From assembly GCA_022736205.1 (NCBI GenBank), contig DZAT01000001.1, forward strand, positions 44,752 to 107,029: a stretch of 62,278 nt of DNA, read 5' to 3'. The notes under the pieces were generated by a model that searched no databases, was not told the DNA's origin, and saw only the letters and a program-made list of their open reading frames with translations. Source of the stretch: Thiomicrospira cyclica. Its GTDB lineage: Bacteria > Pseudomonadota > Gammaproteobacteria > Thiomicrospirales > Thiomicrospiraceae. Shown piece after piece: positions 48,761 to 57,641 of the stretch. Position 1 is the stretch's first letter. Each line of letters opens with the position of its first letter. Both the position numbers and the translations under genes were made by a program.

Positions 48761-49465
48761 ATGGCATTAGTAAAGCCTTCGATGGGTCGTGGTGTCGACA
48801 GAGAAAGCTTATGGCTCATGACCTATATTTCGTTGTTCACCTCGTTACTTGCCTTTTTTATTTTATCGGTAACGATGGTGGAATTAGAAGGGTCTAATGT
48901 GCGAAGAAACTTTCAAAAAATACAGCACGATTTATATGCTCAGGTACTTATCAATAAAAAAAAGCTCAACTTAGACTGGCTCGAAGTAGAAGAAACGGTT
49001 AGTAAAGGAACGCGACTCACACTAAGAGCAGACAGACTGAATAATCAAGAAATCTTTAAAAAAGGATCTGACAAAATCAATACGCCGTGGCTGGGCGAGT
49101 TGCAATCGTTGGTGATCTTAATCGAACAATTAAACTTACAAGACTTAAATACACGCTATGCGAATCTACTCAATGATGTTGAACGCGCTGGGTTTTCAAT
49201 AGACGCTCAACTCCTCATCGAAGGACATACCGACGCACAACCGATTGTTAGCGCAAGATTTCCCAGTAATTGGGAATTATCCACGGCTAGGGCATTGCAA
49301 GTTCAGCAGTTTTTGCAAAGCCGAACCGCGCTTCCCGCACGCCAGTTTGCCATCGCAGGCTTAGGTAGTTTTAGACCAGTCAATAAGGTGACGGATTACG
49401 CCAGTAATCGTCGGGTCGAGATTTACATCAATGCCACATTAACAGCCAAAGGTATCGCGCCATGA
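48761..49465 (+). CDS. OmpA-domain protein, MotB-like but without the channel aspartate
   Basis: A 234-residue protein with one N-terminal helix (about 17-40, WLMTYISLFTSLLAFFILSV) and a C-terminal OmpA/MotB peptidoglycan-binding domain (about 130-230: LLIEGHTDAQPI, NWELSTARALQV, NRRVEIYI). At the position where MotB has its ion-carrying Asp (TYxDMM), this protein has Ile-Ser-Leu, so it cannot carry the ion in the usual way. It lies between a MotA-like gene and a second, Asp-bearing OmpA gene, with which it overlaps as ATGA. Confidence 0.8.
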   Translation: MALVKPSMGRGVDRESLWLMTYISLFTSLLAFFILSVTMVELEGSNVRRNFQKIQHDLYAQVLINKKKLNLDWLEVEETVSKGTRLTLRADRLNNQEIFKKGSDKINTPWLGELQSLVILIEQLNLQDLNTRYANLLNDVERAGFSIDAQLLIEGHTDAQPIVSARFPSNWELSTARALQVQQFLQSRTALPARQFAIAGLGSFRPVNKVTDYASNRRVEIYINATLTAKGIAP

Positions 49466-50193
49466 CGGCACAAGAATCTCGGGCAAGAAAATCATGGTTA
49501 CTCTCATTCGGTGATGTTACCACGCTATTAATTTGCTTTTTCGTGATGATGATTGCTGTGAATAAAGGTGAAGTGGCACGTGTGCATATCTGGATTGAGT
49601 CACAATTAGAAACATCCAAACAAGAACTACAACAACTGGTCGACAGCCAACAAATAGAAGGGGTTAAAATCGGACGCGATGCACAAGGGGTATCCATCAC
49701 CATCAGTCGTAACGATGCTTTTGAGCCTGCAAAAACAGAACCTTCAGTGGCATTGCAAGAGCGCTTGCTGCTCATTGGTCAATTCTTACCGCAACTGGCT
49801 ATTTTTCAAGTAATCGAACGCTACCCACAAATGATGATCGATGCACAATCTCAGAATATGTACTGGCTTGCAGAAGTGGTTGTTGAAGGACATACCGACA
49901 ATGATGCTATCGCTGCTAACAGTCGATTGCGTAGCAACTGGGAGCTGTCTGCACTGCGTGCTTTAACCGTGATGCAAGTCTTACAAAGTGCCAGCCAACT
50001 TCCAGAAGCGCATTTTGCAGTTGCAGGCATGGGCGAATATCGCCCCGTCAGCAGCAACGATAGCGCGATGGGCAAAGCGGAAAATCGTCGCATTACGATT
50101 CACATCAATGCAACCTTACTGAAACTCAGTCACAACCCGAACCATGCTAACCATGAAAATGATCATACACCGCTTGTGCCTGCTTCTGAGTAA
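49462..50193 (+). CDS. MotB-like OmpA-domain stator protein
   Basis: A 243-residue protein. The N-terminal helix SWLLSFGDVTTLLICFFVMM carries the conserved channel Asp (D18), followed by a linker and an OmpA domain (VVVEGHTDNDAIAAN, NWELSALRALTVMQ, NRRITIHIN). It should form the ion channel with the MotA-like protein, its OmpA domain binding peptidoglycan. The last 47 bases overlap the convergent uvrC end. The C-terminus is His/Asn-rich. Confidence 0.85.
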   Translation: MTAQESRARKSWLLSFGDVTTLLICFFVMMIAVNKGEVARVHIWIESQLETSKQELQQLVDSQQIEGVKIGRDAQGVSITISRNDAFEPAKTEPSVALQERLLLIGQFLPQLAIFQVIERYPQMMIDAQSQNMYWLAEVVVEGHTDNDAIAANSRLRSNWELSALRALTVMQVLQSASQLPEAHFAVAGMGEYRPVSSNDSAMGKAENRRITIHINATLLKLSHNPNHANHENDHTPLVPASE

Positions 50194-51976
50194 CGCCAGC
50201 AACAGAACTCAGCTGCGATAAACTTGCCGCCTTAATCGCCAACATATTACCAAAAGACCTTAACAGCTTTGTTTTGGTTTTGGCACCAATGCCCGCAATA
50301 TCCTCTAACCCGCTCACCAAGGATTTTTTGCGGCTGTTGCGCTGACCCGTAATGGCAAAACGATGTGCTTCATCACGAATACGCTGTAATAAATGCGCAA
50401 GTGGATCATCTGCATCGAACTGAACCCCCTCATCCGTTGGTGACTGATAATAGGTTTCTAGCCCTGCTTTTCGTCCCTCTCCTTTAGCAATAGACAAGAG
50501 CATGACCTGATCCTGCAGTCCCAAGAGCGTAAGCTGTTCTACTGCCATACTAAGCTGTACCTTGCCGCCATCGACAATCAACAAGTCGGGCAACTCACCC
50601 GATTGCAAGCCTCGCGTCAAACGACGAGACAAAACTTGTTTCATGGCTGCGGGATCATCCCCAGGCGTAATCCCCGTAATGTTGTAGCGTCGATAATGTT
50701 CTTTACTCGCTGAACCTTGCAAAAAAACCACACAAGAAGCAACGGTATTCGTGCCCTGCAAGTGAGAAATATCGAAACATTCCATGCGTTGTGGCAATCT
50801 GGGTAAAGCAAATCGCGTTTGTAATTGCGTTAACAATTTAAGTTGCTGTGTTTGGGTAGCTTCTAAACTCGTGAGCGCCTGACGCGCATTATCTTGCGCC
50901 AACTGTAACCATTTTTGTGCTTGTCCTCTTGCTTGCGTTACCAAGTAAACACGTTTTTTTGCATGCAAAGCAAACCATGCCAACAACCCCGCTTTATCTT
51001 CTGGCTCTTGTCCTAAAATAATGCGCTGAGGTATGTCTCTACCTGTGTAGTACTGCAACAAAAAAGCTGCCAAAACCAGCCCTTCATCACTGTCTTTGGC
51101 ATGACGCGGAAAATGGCTATTGCTACCCCACAAGTTACCATTACGAATCATTAACAATTGCACCACCACACGCCCTGCTTCGTCGTGTAACAAGGTAACA
51201 ACATCGGCATCCTCAGGTTGCTCTGCCGACACAAACTGTTTTTGTTGCACCGTTTCTAACAAAGCAATCTGATCGCGCAACGCAGCTGCCCGTTCAAATT
51301 CTAACGCGTCAGAAGCAATCATCATCGCCTGCTGCTTCAATTGAATCAGGGCTTTACTTTTACCCTCTAAAAACGAAACCGTATCTTGTACATCTTTAGC
51401 ATAGTCAGCTTTGCTGATTAAGCCGACACAAGGTGCTGTGCAGCGTTTAATCTCGTACTGCAAACACGGGCGGGCGCGATTACGATAAAAACGATCATTA
51501 CACTGACGCACGGGAAACACTTTTTGCAGTACATTCAGTGTTTCGTAAACTGCTGGGCTACTGGGAAATGGTCCAAATAAACGCCCTTCTTTTTTACGAC
51601 TACCACGATAGGCATACAACCCTGGAAAGTCTTGTTGGCTACTTAAATACAAATAAGGATAAGATTTATCGTCTCTAAAAATAATGTTGTAGCGCGGATT
51701 GTGTTTTTTAATCAGCGTATATTCTAAGATAAATGCTTCGGCTTCGCTCTGTGTGAGCATCAACTCGACACGTGCAATCTGTGCGACCAAAGCCCGTGTT
51801 TTAGGATGATCTTGCTCGCGATTAAAATAACTGCTTACACGACGCTTGAGGTTTTTCGCTTTGCCCACATAAATCACTTGGTCATCGCGATTAAACATCA
51901 GGTAACAACCCGATGATTCTGGCAGGTTAGCAAGAAAATGCGTTAAGTCAAAAACAGGCTGGGCTTCTTCGGACAC
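50147..51976 (-). CDS. uvrC: Excinuclease ABC subunit UvrC
   Basis: A 609-residue nuclease of nucleotide excision repair. The N-terminal GIY-YIG domain (PESSGCYLMFNRDDQVIYVG, about 18-37) makes the 3' cut; a UVR motif lies near 200-235; the RNase H-like domain has CFDISHLQGTNTVASCVVF and makes the 5' cut; tandem HhH motifs form the end (LEDIAGIGAKTKTKLLRSFG). Length matches the family. It converges with and overlaps the MotB-like gene. A palindromic repeat separates it from the next gene. Confidence 0.96.
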   Translation of the reverse strand: MSEEAQPVFDLTHFLANLPESSGCYLMFNRDDQVIYVGKAKNLKRRVSSYFNREQDHPKTRALVAQIARVELMLTQSEAEAFILEYTLIKKHNPRYNIIFRDDKSYPYLYLSSQQDFPGLYAYRGSRKKEGRLFGPFPSSPAVYETLNVLQKVFPVRQCNDRFYRNRARPCLQYEIKRCTAPCVGLISKADYAKDVQDTVSFLEGKSKALIQLKQQAMMIASDALEFERAAALRDQIALLETVQQKQFVSAEQPEDADVVTLLHDEAGRVVVQLLMIRNGNLWGSNSHFPRHAKDSDEGLVLAAFLLQYYTGRDIPQRIILGQEPEDKAGLLAWFALHAKKRVYLVTQARGQAQKWLQLAQDNARQALTSLEATQTQQLKLLTQLQTRFALPRLPQRMECFDISHLQGTNTVASCVVFLQGSASKEHYRRYNITGITPGDDPAAMKQVLSRRLTRGLQSGELPDLLIVDGGKVQLSMAVEQLTLLGLQDQVMLLSIAKGEGRKAGLETYYQSPTDEGVQFDADDPLAHLLQRIRDEAHRFAITGQRNSRKKSLVSGLEDIAGIGAKTKTKLLRSFGNMLAIKAASLSQLSSVAGVTQKQAQAVYDHFHG

Positions 51977-52023
51977 GGTTAAATCGCTTTATGTCTAGTA
52001 AATTTCTAATAACTCAACACTTC

Positions 52024-52090
52024 GTCATCCTCGCGGATGCGGGGGATTTATAAAATCAAGAAGATAGATTCCCGCTTTCGCGAGAATGAC
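52024..52090 (-). repeat. Palindromic intergenic repeat, copy 2 (inverted)
   Basis: 67 bp, GTCATCCTCGCGG to GAGAATGAC. Its reverse complement aligns along its whole length with the copy at 3655-3720, including the AATCTATCT centre. It lies in the divergent uvrC/sppA gap, upstream of both genes. Confidence 0.8.
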
Positions 52091-52177
52091 GCACTTTTAG
52101 AGATTCCCTTTAGTGAATCAAACTTCCGAATCGGGTATCATGATGCGTCGGACACCATTTTATAGGAAAAACAGCTT

Positions 52178-53122
52178 ATGTCAGAATTAAATCATCAATC
52201 CGTACAACAACTCGCCGACGCTGCAACCGCTTTTGTCAAAACAGAACGACGTGGACGTTGGTTTAGCAATCTTCTCAAGCTTGGCGTTGCGGTTTACTTG
52301 GTTGGCAGTGTCGCTTTAATCAGTCAAGGAATCAATAGTAAGGGGCTTGAAGAAAACTTAAAATCGCATATTGCCAGTGTTCACATCACAGGTCCAATCA
52401 TGCCCGAAACGCTCACCAGTGCTGAAGCAATTATTCCCTTATTGCAAGATGCTTTCGAAAATAAACACAGCAAAGCGGTCTTTTTACAGGTTAACTCACC
52501 TGGTGGCTCTGCGGTTCAATCAGGCTTGATTTATGATGAAATCGTGCGCTTAAAAGCCTTATATCCTAGCAAGCCGATCTATACCATCGCAGAAGATTTA
52601 TGCGCTTCAGGTTGTTACTATATTGCCAGCGCAACAGATAAAATCTTTGCCGACAAAGCCAGCATCATCGGCTCGATCGGTGTTCGTTTTGATGGCTTTG
52701 GTGTAACGGGTTTGATGGAAAAAGTAGGCATCGAAAACCGTTCATTAGCTGCTGGTGAACATAAACGCTTGATGGATCCCTTTGCACCTGCCGATGCCGA
52801 AGCACAAAAGCACTTACAATTACATGTATTGGCACGCACACATGAGCAGTTTAAGAAAGCCGTACGTGACGGTCGCGGCAATCGTTTAAAAGAAACACCA
52901 GAATTGTTTACAGGACTGGTTTGGATTGGTGATGAAGCGGTAAGCATGGGATTAATTGATGGGTTAGGCGATGTACGTAGTATTGCACGCAATGACATTA
53001 AGGAAGAGGAACTCATTGAGTACGCGCCTGATATCCACTGGATGGATAAATTGACGGGGAATTTGGGCGCCAGCATCGCTTTAACTTTACAGAAAAGCAT
53101 GGGTGCTGGGCTTAAATTTTAA
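52178..53122 (+). CDS. sppA: S49 family signal peptide peptidase, SppA short form
   Basis: A 314-residue membrane-bound serine protease. An N-terminal helix (about 32-50) anchors it. The nucleophile Ser lies in DLCASGCYYIAS (family pattern ASGGYYIA), the catalytic Lys in LAAGEHKRLMDPF, and VNSPGGSAVQSGLIYDEI is the substrate-binding strand. It degrades leftover signal peptides. It is half the length of E. coli SppA, the usual single-domain form. A strong terminator follows. Confidence 0.9.
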   Translation: MSELNHQSVQQLADAATAFVKTERRGRWFSNLLKLGVAVYLVGSVALISQGINSKGLEENLKSHIASVHITGPIMPETLTSAEAIIPLLQDAFENKHSKAVFLQVNSPGGSAVQSGLIYDEIVRLKALYPSKPIYTIAEDLCASGCYYIASATDKIFADKASIIGSIGVRFDGFGVTGLMEKVGIENRSLAAGEHKRLMDPFAPADAEAQKHLQLHVLARTHEQFKKAVRDGRGNRLKETPELFTGLVWIGDEAVSMGLIDGLGDVRSIARNDIKEEELIEYAPDIHWMDKLTGNLGASIALTLQKSMGAGLKF

Positions 53123-53146
53123 GTCAAAAAAGCGCCAATAGGCAGT

Positions 53147-53177
53147 AAAAAAGGAGACATTACGCGTCTCCTTTTTT
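53147..53177. terminator. Bidirectional rho-independent terminator
   Basis: AAAAAAGGAGAC pairs with GTCTCCTTTTTT around a seven-base loop, giving a stem with an A-run on one side and a T-run on the other. It can end both sppA (plus) and the small gene at 53195-53317 (minus). Confidence 0.85.
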
Positions 53178-53194
53178 AGTTATAAACCAAGCAA

Positions 53195-53317
53195 CTATCG
53201 ATAAGTGATATTAATATTGACCTTAATTGGCGCGTTAATAGCACCACTTGCAGCAGCATCGACCCAAACCCAACCAGCCAATCCAGCAAACAAGACAACC
53301 GCTAAAACAATACGCAT
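53195..53317 (-). CDS. Small exported or membrane peptide, 40 residues
   Basis: ATG 53317 to TAG 53195. The peptide starts MRIVLAVVLFAGLAGWVWVD followed by AAASGAINAPIKVNINITYR: an Arg then a hydrophobic core with an AAA/ASG region that could be a signal-peptidase site, and a short beta-prone tail. The ribosome site is a weak GGA. A strong bidirectional terminator stands 18 bases beyond its stop, which supports a real transcript. It is not recognised as a member of any family. Codons resemble those of neighbouring genes. Confidence 0.55.
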   Translation of the reverse strand: MRIVLAVVLFAGLAGWVWVDAAASGAINAPIKVNINITYR

Positions 53318-53409
53318 CGCACATAATCCATTGTTAATTTTTACGTTACTAAAGTCTACATTTTCTTGTAAAAACTAACAATTCGTTTATGCAATTACTT
53401 AGAGGACTT

Positions 53410-53865
53410 CTAAGAACCACCATCAGTCAATAAAGCACCGTCTTGTACATCCAAAACCTCAACATCAAAATGCAAGGTTTTGCCTGCTAAGGGATGATTA
53501 GCGTCGAGTTTAATGCCCGTACTAGAAACATCAGTCACTTGAAATACGGCTAAGGTGCCATCTGGCAATTCGGTCTGAACTTGCATGCCCACTGCCAAAT
53601 CCATATCATCAGGAAAATTTTCTTGATGTGCCGCTAAGATGAGTCCCAGGTTACGCTCACCGTAGGCATCTTCTGGCGCAACCGATACTTTACCTGCAAA
53701 ACCAACATCTTCACCATCTAAAAAGGCTTCTAAACCAGGAACGATTTCGCCTTGACCATGCACATATTCTAACGGTTCATAACCAACCGATGTATCAATG
53801 ATTTCACCAGCATCATTGGTTAAGGTGTAATGCATCGAAACAACACAACCATTACGGATTCTCAT
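53410..53865 (-). CDS. FKBP-type peptidyl-prolyl isomerase, SlyD-like
   Basis: A 151-residue cytosolic folding helper. The FKBP core is split by an insert-in-flap domain (about 70-125), as in SlyD: SMHYTLTNDAGEIIDTS, YEPLEYVHGQGEIVPGLE and DVGFAGKVSVAPEDAYGERN are conserved. The His/Cys-rich metal-binding tail of E. coli SlyD is missing. It is divergent from dnaQ. Confidence 0.92.
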   Translation of the reverse strand: MRIRNGCVVSMHYTLTNDAGEIIDTSVGYEPLEYVHGQGEIVPGLEAFLDGEDVGFAGKVSVAPEDAYGERNLGLILAAHQENFPDDMDLAVGMQVQTELPDGTLAVFQVTDVSSTGIKLDANHPLAGKTLHFDVEVLDVQDGALLTDGGS

Positions 53866-53928
53866 GGCACAACGTCCTAAAATAGCTTAAAATAAAGTTT
53901 GTTATTATACCTAAGGTGAGCTTACTGA

Positions 53929-54630
53929 ATGCGACAAATTGTTCTGGACACTGAAACAACAGGTATTGATCCTAAACAGGGTCATCGCATTGTTGAAATC
54001 GGTGCGGTTGAGTTGGAAAACCGCCGTCCTACAGGTCGTACTTATCATCAATATATTAATCCTAATCGGCACATTGATGACGAAGTCATTCGCATTCACG
54101 GCATCACAAACGAACGTGTTGCCAACGAACCTTTCTTTTCTGCGATTGCAGACGACTTCATGGCGTTTATTAAAGATGCCGAGCTACTTATTCATAATGC
54201 CCCTTTCGACATTGGGCATCTTAATGCCGAATTGGCTCGACTCGATCATAATGTTTGGGGCAAAATCGAACAACACGCCAAGGTTACCGACACATTGGCG
54301 ATGTCGAAAAAACAGTACCCAGGTCAACGACATTCTTTAGATGCATTATGCAAACGTTTGGGCGTTGACAATAGCAAACGCTCGTTTCACGGTGCGTTGC
54401 TCGATAGCCAAATTCTTGCTGATGTTTACTTAGCCATGACTGGCGGACAGACTGGCTTAGGCTTAAGTCACGATATAAATACGAATGGTGGCACGCAAAG
54501 CAAAGCAACACAATTGGCTAATAGCTTGTTAAGCCAATTGCCCTTATTTACGCTTTCAGATGCACAGGAGCAAGCGCATCATGCCATGATGGCGCGAATG
54601 CAGAAAAAAGGAGCCTGTGTGTGGCAATAA
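53929..54630 (+). CDS. dnaQ: DNA polymerase III epsilon subunit (proofreading exonuclease)
   Basis: A 233-residue DEDDh 3'-5' exonuclease. Exo I is VLDTETTGIDP with two metal-binding acidic residues, Exo II includes LIHNAPFDIGHL, and Exo III is in HGALLDSQILADVYLAM. The C-terminal tail (about 175-233) with SQLPLFTLS provides the clamp/alpha-binding region. It proofreads in the replisome. The next gene overlaps its end by 10 bases. Confidence 0.95.
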   Translation: MRQIVLDTETTGIDPKQGHRIVEIGAVELENRRPTGRTYHQYINPNRHIDDEVIRIHGITNERVANEPFFSAIADDFMAFIKDAELLIHNAPFDIGHLNAELARLDHNVWGKIEQHAKVTDTLAMSKKQYPGQRHSLDALCKRLGVDNSKRSFHGALLDSQILADVYLAMTGGQTGLGLSHDINTNGGTQSKATQLANSLLSQLPLFTLSDAQEQAHHAMMARMQKKGACVWQ

Positions 54631-55616
54631 CTGAAACGTCATTCTTGAATCCCTTGCACCGCCTACAAGAAATTAATCCATCGGCGACTAGTTTAGACGA
54701 ACTCAAAGATTATGTACTTGAGGCAAAACATGTTTTGTCTTTATTACAAGACAATTTGTTACTTGCGCAGGTAAATACCAACTGCGAAGTCGTGAGCGTT
54801 AGTCCTTTATTGCAAAGCTTACTCAATACCAATCATGAGCATATTCTAGGCAAGCAAATGGACGATCTGACGCCGCCGATTGCCAAAAACCACAGTAAAC
54901 TGACCAAAAAAGCCTTACAAGAAGGTCAGTCTTACCAATTCGAATCACACATTGTTACCGATAAAAGTGACATACACCAAGAAATTTGGTTAGACACCCT
55001 CATTATGCCGCTGTTTGATAAACATCAGACACCCAAAGGCGGTTTGGTGATTTATAAAGACTTAACAGCACAACGCATTATTGAACGTCTTTCTGTGGTC
55101 GATGAACTAACAGGCGCTTACAATCGCCGCCACTTCAATCGCGTCTTCCAAGACGAAATCAATTTAGCCAAAAAGAACCAGAATTACCTCTGCTTCCTCA
55201 TGCTCGATGTCGACAATTTCAAGAAGTATAACGATACCTACGGTCACCCCGCAGGCGATGAAATTCTAAAAGAAATCAGTAATACCCTACAAGAAACCTT
55301 TCAGCGCAATAACGATTTTGTGTTTCGTTTGGGTGGCGAAGAGTTTGCGGTTCTTTACTCGGCCAACACCAGAGACGGCGCTTTTGATTACGCTGAAAAA
55401 GCGCGTATCGAGCAAACCAATAAAGCCATAGAACATACAGGTAACGCGCCTTATCAATGTGTGACCTTTTCTGCAGGGCTAATCGCGCTAGATCCTAACG
55501 AAGACTACATTACCGAAGAAGTGTACAAGTATGTAGACGAGGCGCTATATCGCGCCAAACACGCGGGAAGAAATTGCATTAAAGTGGTTAATAACGATGA
55601 CGCTCAACTGTTTTAA
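54621..55616 (+). CDS. Diguanylate cyclase with N-terminal PAS-like domain
   Basis: 331 residues. A PAS-like sensory domain (about 40-150) precedes a GGDEF domain (about 165-325) with LTGAYNRRHFNRVF and the active-site FRLGGEEFAVLY. An inhibitory site R-N-N-D stands five residues before GGEEF, so product inhibition by cyclic di-GMP is likely. It has no membrane helix. The start is GTG 54621, eight bases after AAGGAG. It overlaps dnaQ, suggesting co-transcription. Confidence 0.9.
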   Translation: MAITETSFLNPLHRLQEINPSATSLDELKDYVLEAKHVLSLLQDNLLLAQVNTNCEVVSVSPLLQSLLNTNHEHILGKQMDDLTPPIAKNHSKLTKKALQEGQSYQFESHIVTDKSDIHQEIWLDTLIMPLFDKHQTPKGGLVIYKDLTAQRIIERLSVVDELTGAYNRRHFNRVFQDEINLAKKNQNYLCFLMLDVDNFKKYNDTYGHPAGDEILKEISNTLQETFQRNNDFVFRLGGEEFAVLYSANTRDGAFDYAEKARIEQTNKAIEHTGNAPYQCVTFSAGLIALDPNEDYITEEVYKYVDEALYRAKHAGRNCIKVVNNDDAQLF

Positions 55617-55634
55617 AAACGGCAAATTCAAGGC

Positions 55635-56072
55635 TTAACGCTTTTCTGCAGGATAACCAAACGGCACGGCTGCAAGACGTGCCGCTTCATCCACCCGCTC
55701 ATTTTCTGCATGACCATTATGACCACGCACCCATTGCCAGTTAATCTGATGCGGTTCGGACGCTGCAATTAAAGCCTGCCACAAATCAGGATTTTTTACC
55801 CCTTTAAACGCTTTTTTCTGCCAACCTGTCATCCATTCCGTCATGCCTTTTTGCACATATTGCGAATCGGTATATAACGTGACAGAACAGGGTGTTTTTA
55901 AGGCACTTAATCCCTCGATGGCACCGCGCAACTCCATACGATTATTTGTGGTGTTGGTTTCACCGCCACTGAGCATTTTTTCGATCTCGCCAAAACGCAA
56001 TAAGGCAGCCCAACCACCTGGACCTGGATTGCCCGAACAAGCACCGTCGGTAAAAATTTCAACTTGCTTCAC
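55635..56072 (-). CDS. rnhA: Ribonuclease HI
   Basis: A 145-residue nuclease for RNA in RNA/DNA hybrids. All active-site residues are visible: Asp in [14 protein letters not shown], Glu in [10 protein letters not shown], Asp in LYTDSQYV, and [14 protein letters not shown] at the end. The start overlaps the end of the methyltransferase gene by 14 bases. dnaQ, rnhA and this methyltransferase are neighbours in most gammaproteobacteria. Confidence 0.96.
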   Translation of the reverse strand: MKQVEIFTDGACSGNPGPGGWAALLRFGEIEKMLSGGETNTTNNRMELRGAIEGLSALKTPCSVTLYTDSQYVQKGMTEWMTGWQKKAFKGVKNPDLWQALIAASEPHQINWQWVRGHNGHAENERVDEAARLAAVPFGYPAEKR

Positions 56073-56763
56073 GATTCACCTTTTCTGCTAAATTACGACG
56101 CGCCAACTGTGGCAACAATGATTGCCATCGCCAACCATCACGCAAACCGATTAGCTTGACGCGTGACGATTTTTTCTGTGCAATAATGGCATATCCTTGC
56201 GAAAATGGCGTTGCTAACCACGGAAACCAGCGCTGCCAACCTGTTTCTGGGTAAAAAGCGACCTGCTGAATTTCAAAACCCAAGGTTTGCAACCCATCAA
56301 CAACCCGACCAGGCGCAAACAGAGCAATCTGCGAGGTTGCTATCTTATGTCGACCCCACAATTGACCACGCCACGCATTTAATGGCACAAACCCCATAAC
56401 AATAATATGACCATCTCTGAGCAGAACACGATCAACCTCTCGCAGTAGTGCGTAGGGATCATCTACCTGCTCTAAAGTGTGTTGCAACACAACCAAATCA
56501 ACACTGTCGTTTTTAATCGCCAATTCATGATAATGGCAGACGATATCCACACCAGGCAAGGCGATATCTGATAACACAAGTTTGTGTCTGATTGGACAGC
56601 TTTTCCAAGCGTCGGTTAGGGCATAACTGGCACCGATTTGAATCCCATAATAACCAAACTGTTTACTGAGTACCGTTTCTGCCCATTTTTTTTGATGTTC
56701 AACAAAACCGAAACACCATGGTGACTGACAAAAAGCACGCAAAAATCGACTTAAATGCTGCAT
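56059..56763 (-). CDS. Class I SAM-dependent methyltransferase (YafS-like)
   Basis: 234 residues. The SAM-binding region is not of the classic GxGxG form, but [39 protein letters not shown] (about 88-126) is the typical motif II-III of the Methyltransf_11 group. The start is ATG 56763 behind GGGGG; an upstream frame to 56847 lies in the gloB promoter. Substrate unknown. Location between gloB and rnhA matches E. coli yafS. Confidence 0.85.
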   Translation of the reverse strand: MQHLSRFLRAFCQSPWCFGFVEHQKKWAETVLSKQFGYYGIQIGASYALTDAWKSCPIRHKLVLSDIALPGVDIVCHYHELAIKNDSVDLVVLQHTLEQVDDPYALLREVDRVLLRDGHIIVMGFVPLNAWRGQLWGRHKIATSQIALFAPGRVVDGLQTLGFEIQQVAFYPETGWQRWFPWLATPFSQGYAIIAQKKSSRVKLIGLRDGWRWQSLLPQLARRNLAEKVNREAS

Positions 56764-56778
56764 CTTACCCCCTAACGA

Positions 56779-56807
56779 TTGACCCGCTGGCACTGCTTGA
56801 CTATTAT
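56779..56807 (+). promoter_or_regulatory. Sigma-70 promoter of gloB
   Basis: TTGACC (56779-56784) and TATTAT (56802-56807) at an ideal 17-base spacing. Transcription would start near 56814, which excludes the in-frame ATG at 56718 and supports the gloB start at 56841. Confidence 0.6.
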
Positions 56808-56840
56808 AAACGGATGATTCAAAAAGACACCCCAAACAGC

Positions 56841-57641
56841 ATGCCACAGATTAACCGTGTCGCCGCTCTCGATGACAATTATGTCTGGATAATAACACAA
56901 GGCAAGACAACTGTCGTTATCGATCCAGGTGAGGCGCAACCCGTTATTGACTGGCTCAGCACAAATAAACGCAACATTAGCGCCATTTTAATCACACATG
57001 GTCACCATGATCATGTTGGCGGTATTGCGGGCTTGCTTAAAACGCATCCCGACCTAAAGCTTTATGCCAATCGTCGGTTAGTTCTAGCTATACCTCACAT
57101 TCCGATTGATGTAAACACTCGCTTCGCGATTGATGGTCTTTCTTTTGTTAGCTTAGACTTATCGGGACACACACCCGATCAAATGGGTTATTATCTCGAG
57201 ACAGAGAATGCGCTTTTTTGCGGCGACGCGCTGTTTGCGGGCGGATGTGGTCGCTTATTTAATGGCGGCACAGCAGCGCAAATGAGCGCAACGCTGACGC
57301 GCATTAGCGCTCTGCCCGATCAAACCTATCTTTATTGTGCGCATGAATACACACTTGCCAATCTGCGTTTTGCTCAAATTGCTGAGCCAAACAATGTTAA
57401 AACAGCACAACGTCTCATCGACACCATTACCTTACGTCAACAAGGGGCGGCAACCGTACCCAGTTTGCTTGGTATCGAGCGCGAGACAAACCCCTTTTTA
57501 AGAACCGAAATTGCCACCTTGCATCACGCCATTGATCAGCAAGCAAATGTCGTTACGCAAAATATGGTAGAGCGTTTTGCTTACCTAAGAGCATGGAAAG
57601 ATCAACTGGATGCCACGGGCATATTGGATGAAGCGATATGA
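56841..57641 (+). CDS. gloB: Hydroxyacylglutathione hydrolase (glyoxalase II)
   Basis: A 266-residue metallo-beta-lactamase-fold enzyme that splits S-lactoylglutathione in methylglyoxal removal. The metal motif is THGHHDHVGG, with later ligands in LSGHTPD and CGDALFAGGCGRLF, and CAHEYTLANLRFA holds another His. MPQINRVAALDDNYVWII is the family N-terminus, and the promoter position supports ATG 56841 over longer frames. Its stop overlaps mltD as ATGA. Confidence 0.94.
   Translation: MPQINRVAALDDNYVWIITQGKTTVVIDPGEAQPVIDWLSTNKRNISAILITHGHHDHVGGIAGLLKTHPDLKLYANRRLVLAIPHIPIDVNTRFAIDGLSFVSLDLSGHTPDQMGYYLETENALFCGDALFAGGCGRLFNGGTAAQMSATLTRISALPDQTYLYCAHEYTLANLRFAQIAEPNNVKTAQRLIDTITLRQQGAATVPSLLGIERETNPFLRTEIATLHHAIDQQANVVTQNMVERFAYLRAWKDQLDATGILDEAI

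Noticed and set aside
47916..50193. Zorya-type defence system (ZorA/ZorB)
   Set aside because: The MotA-like protein is only 280 residues, without the long cytoplasmic tail of ZorA, and no helicase or nuclease partner (ZorC/D/E) is nearby.
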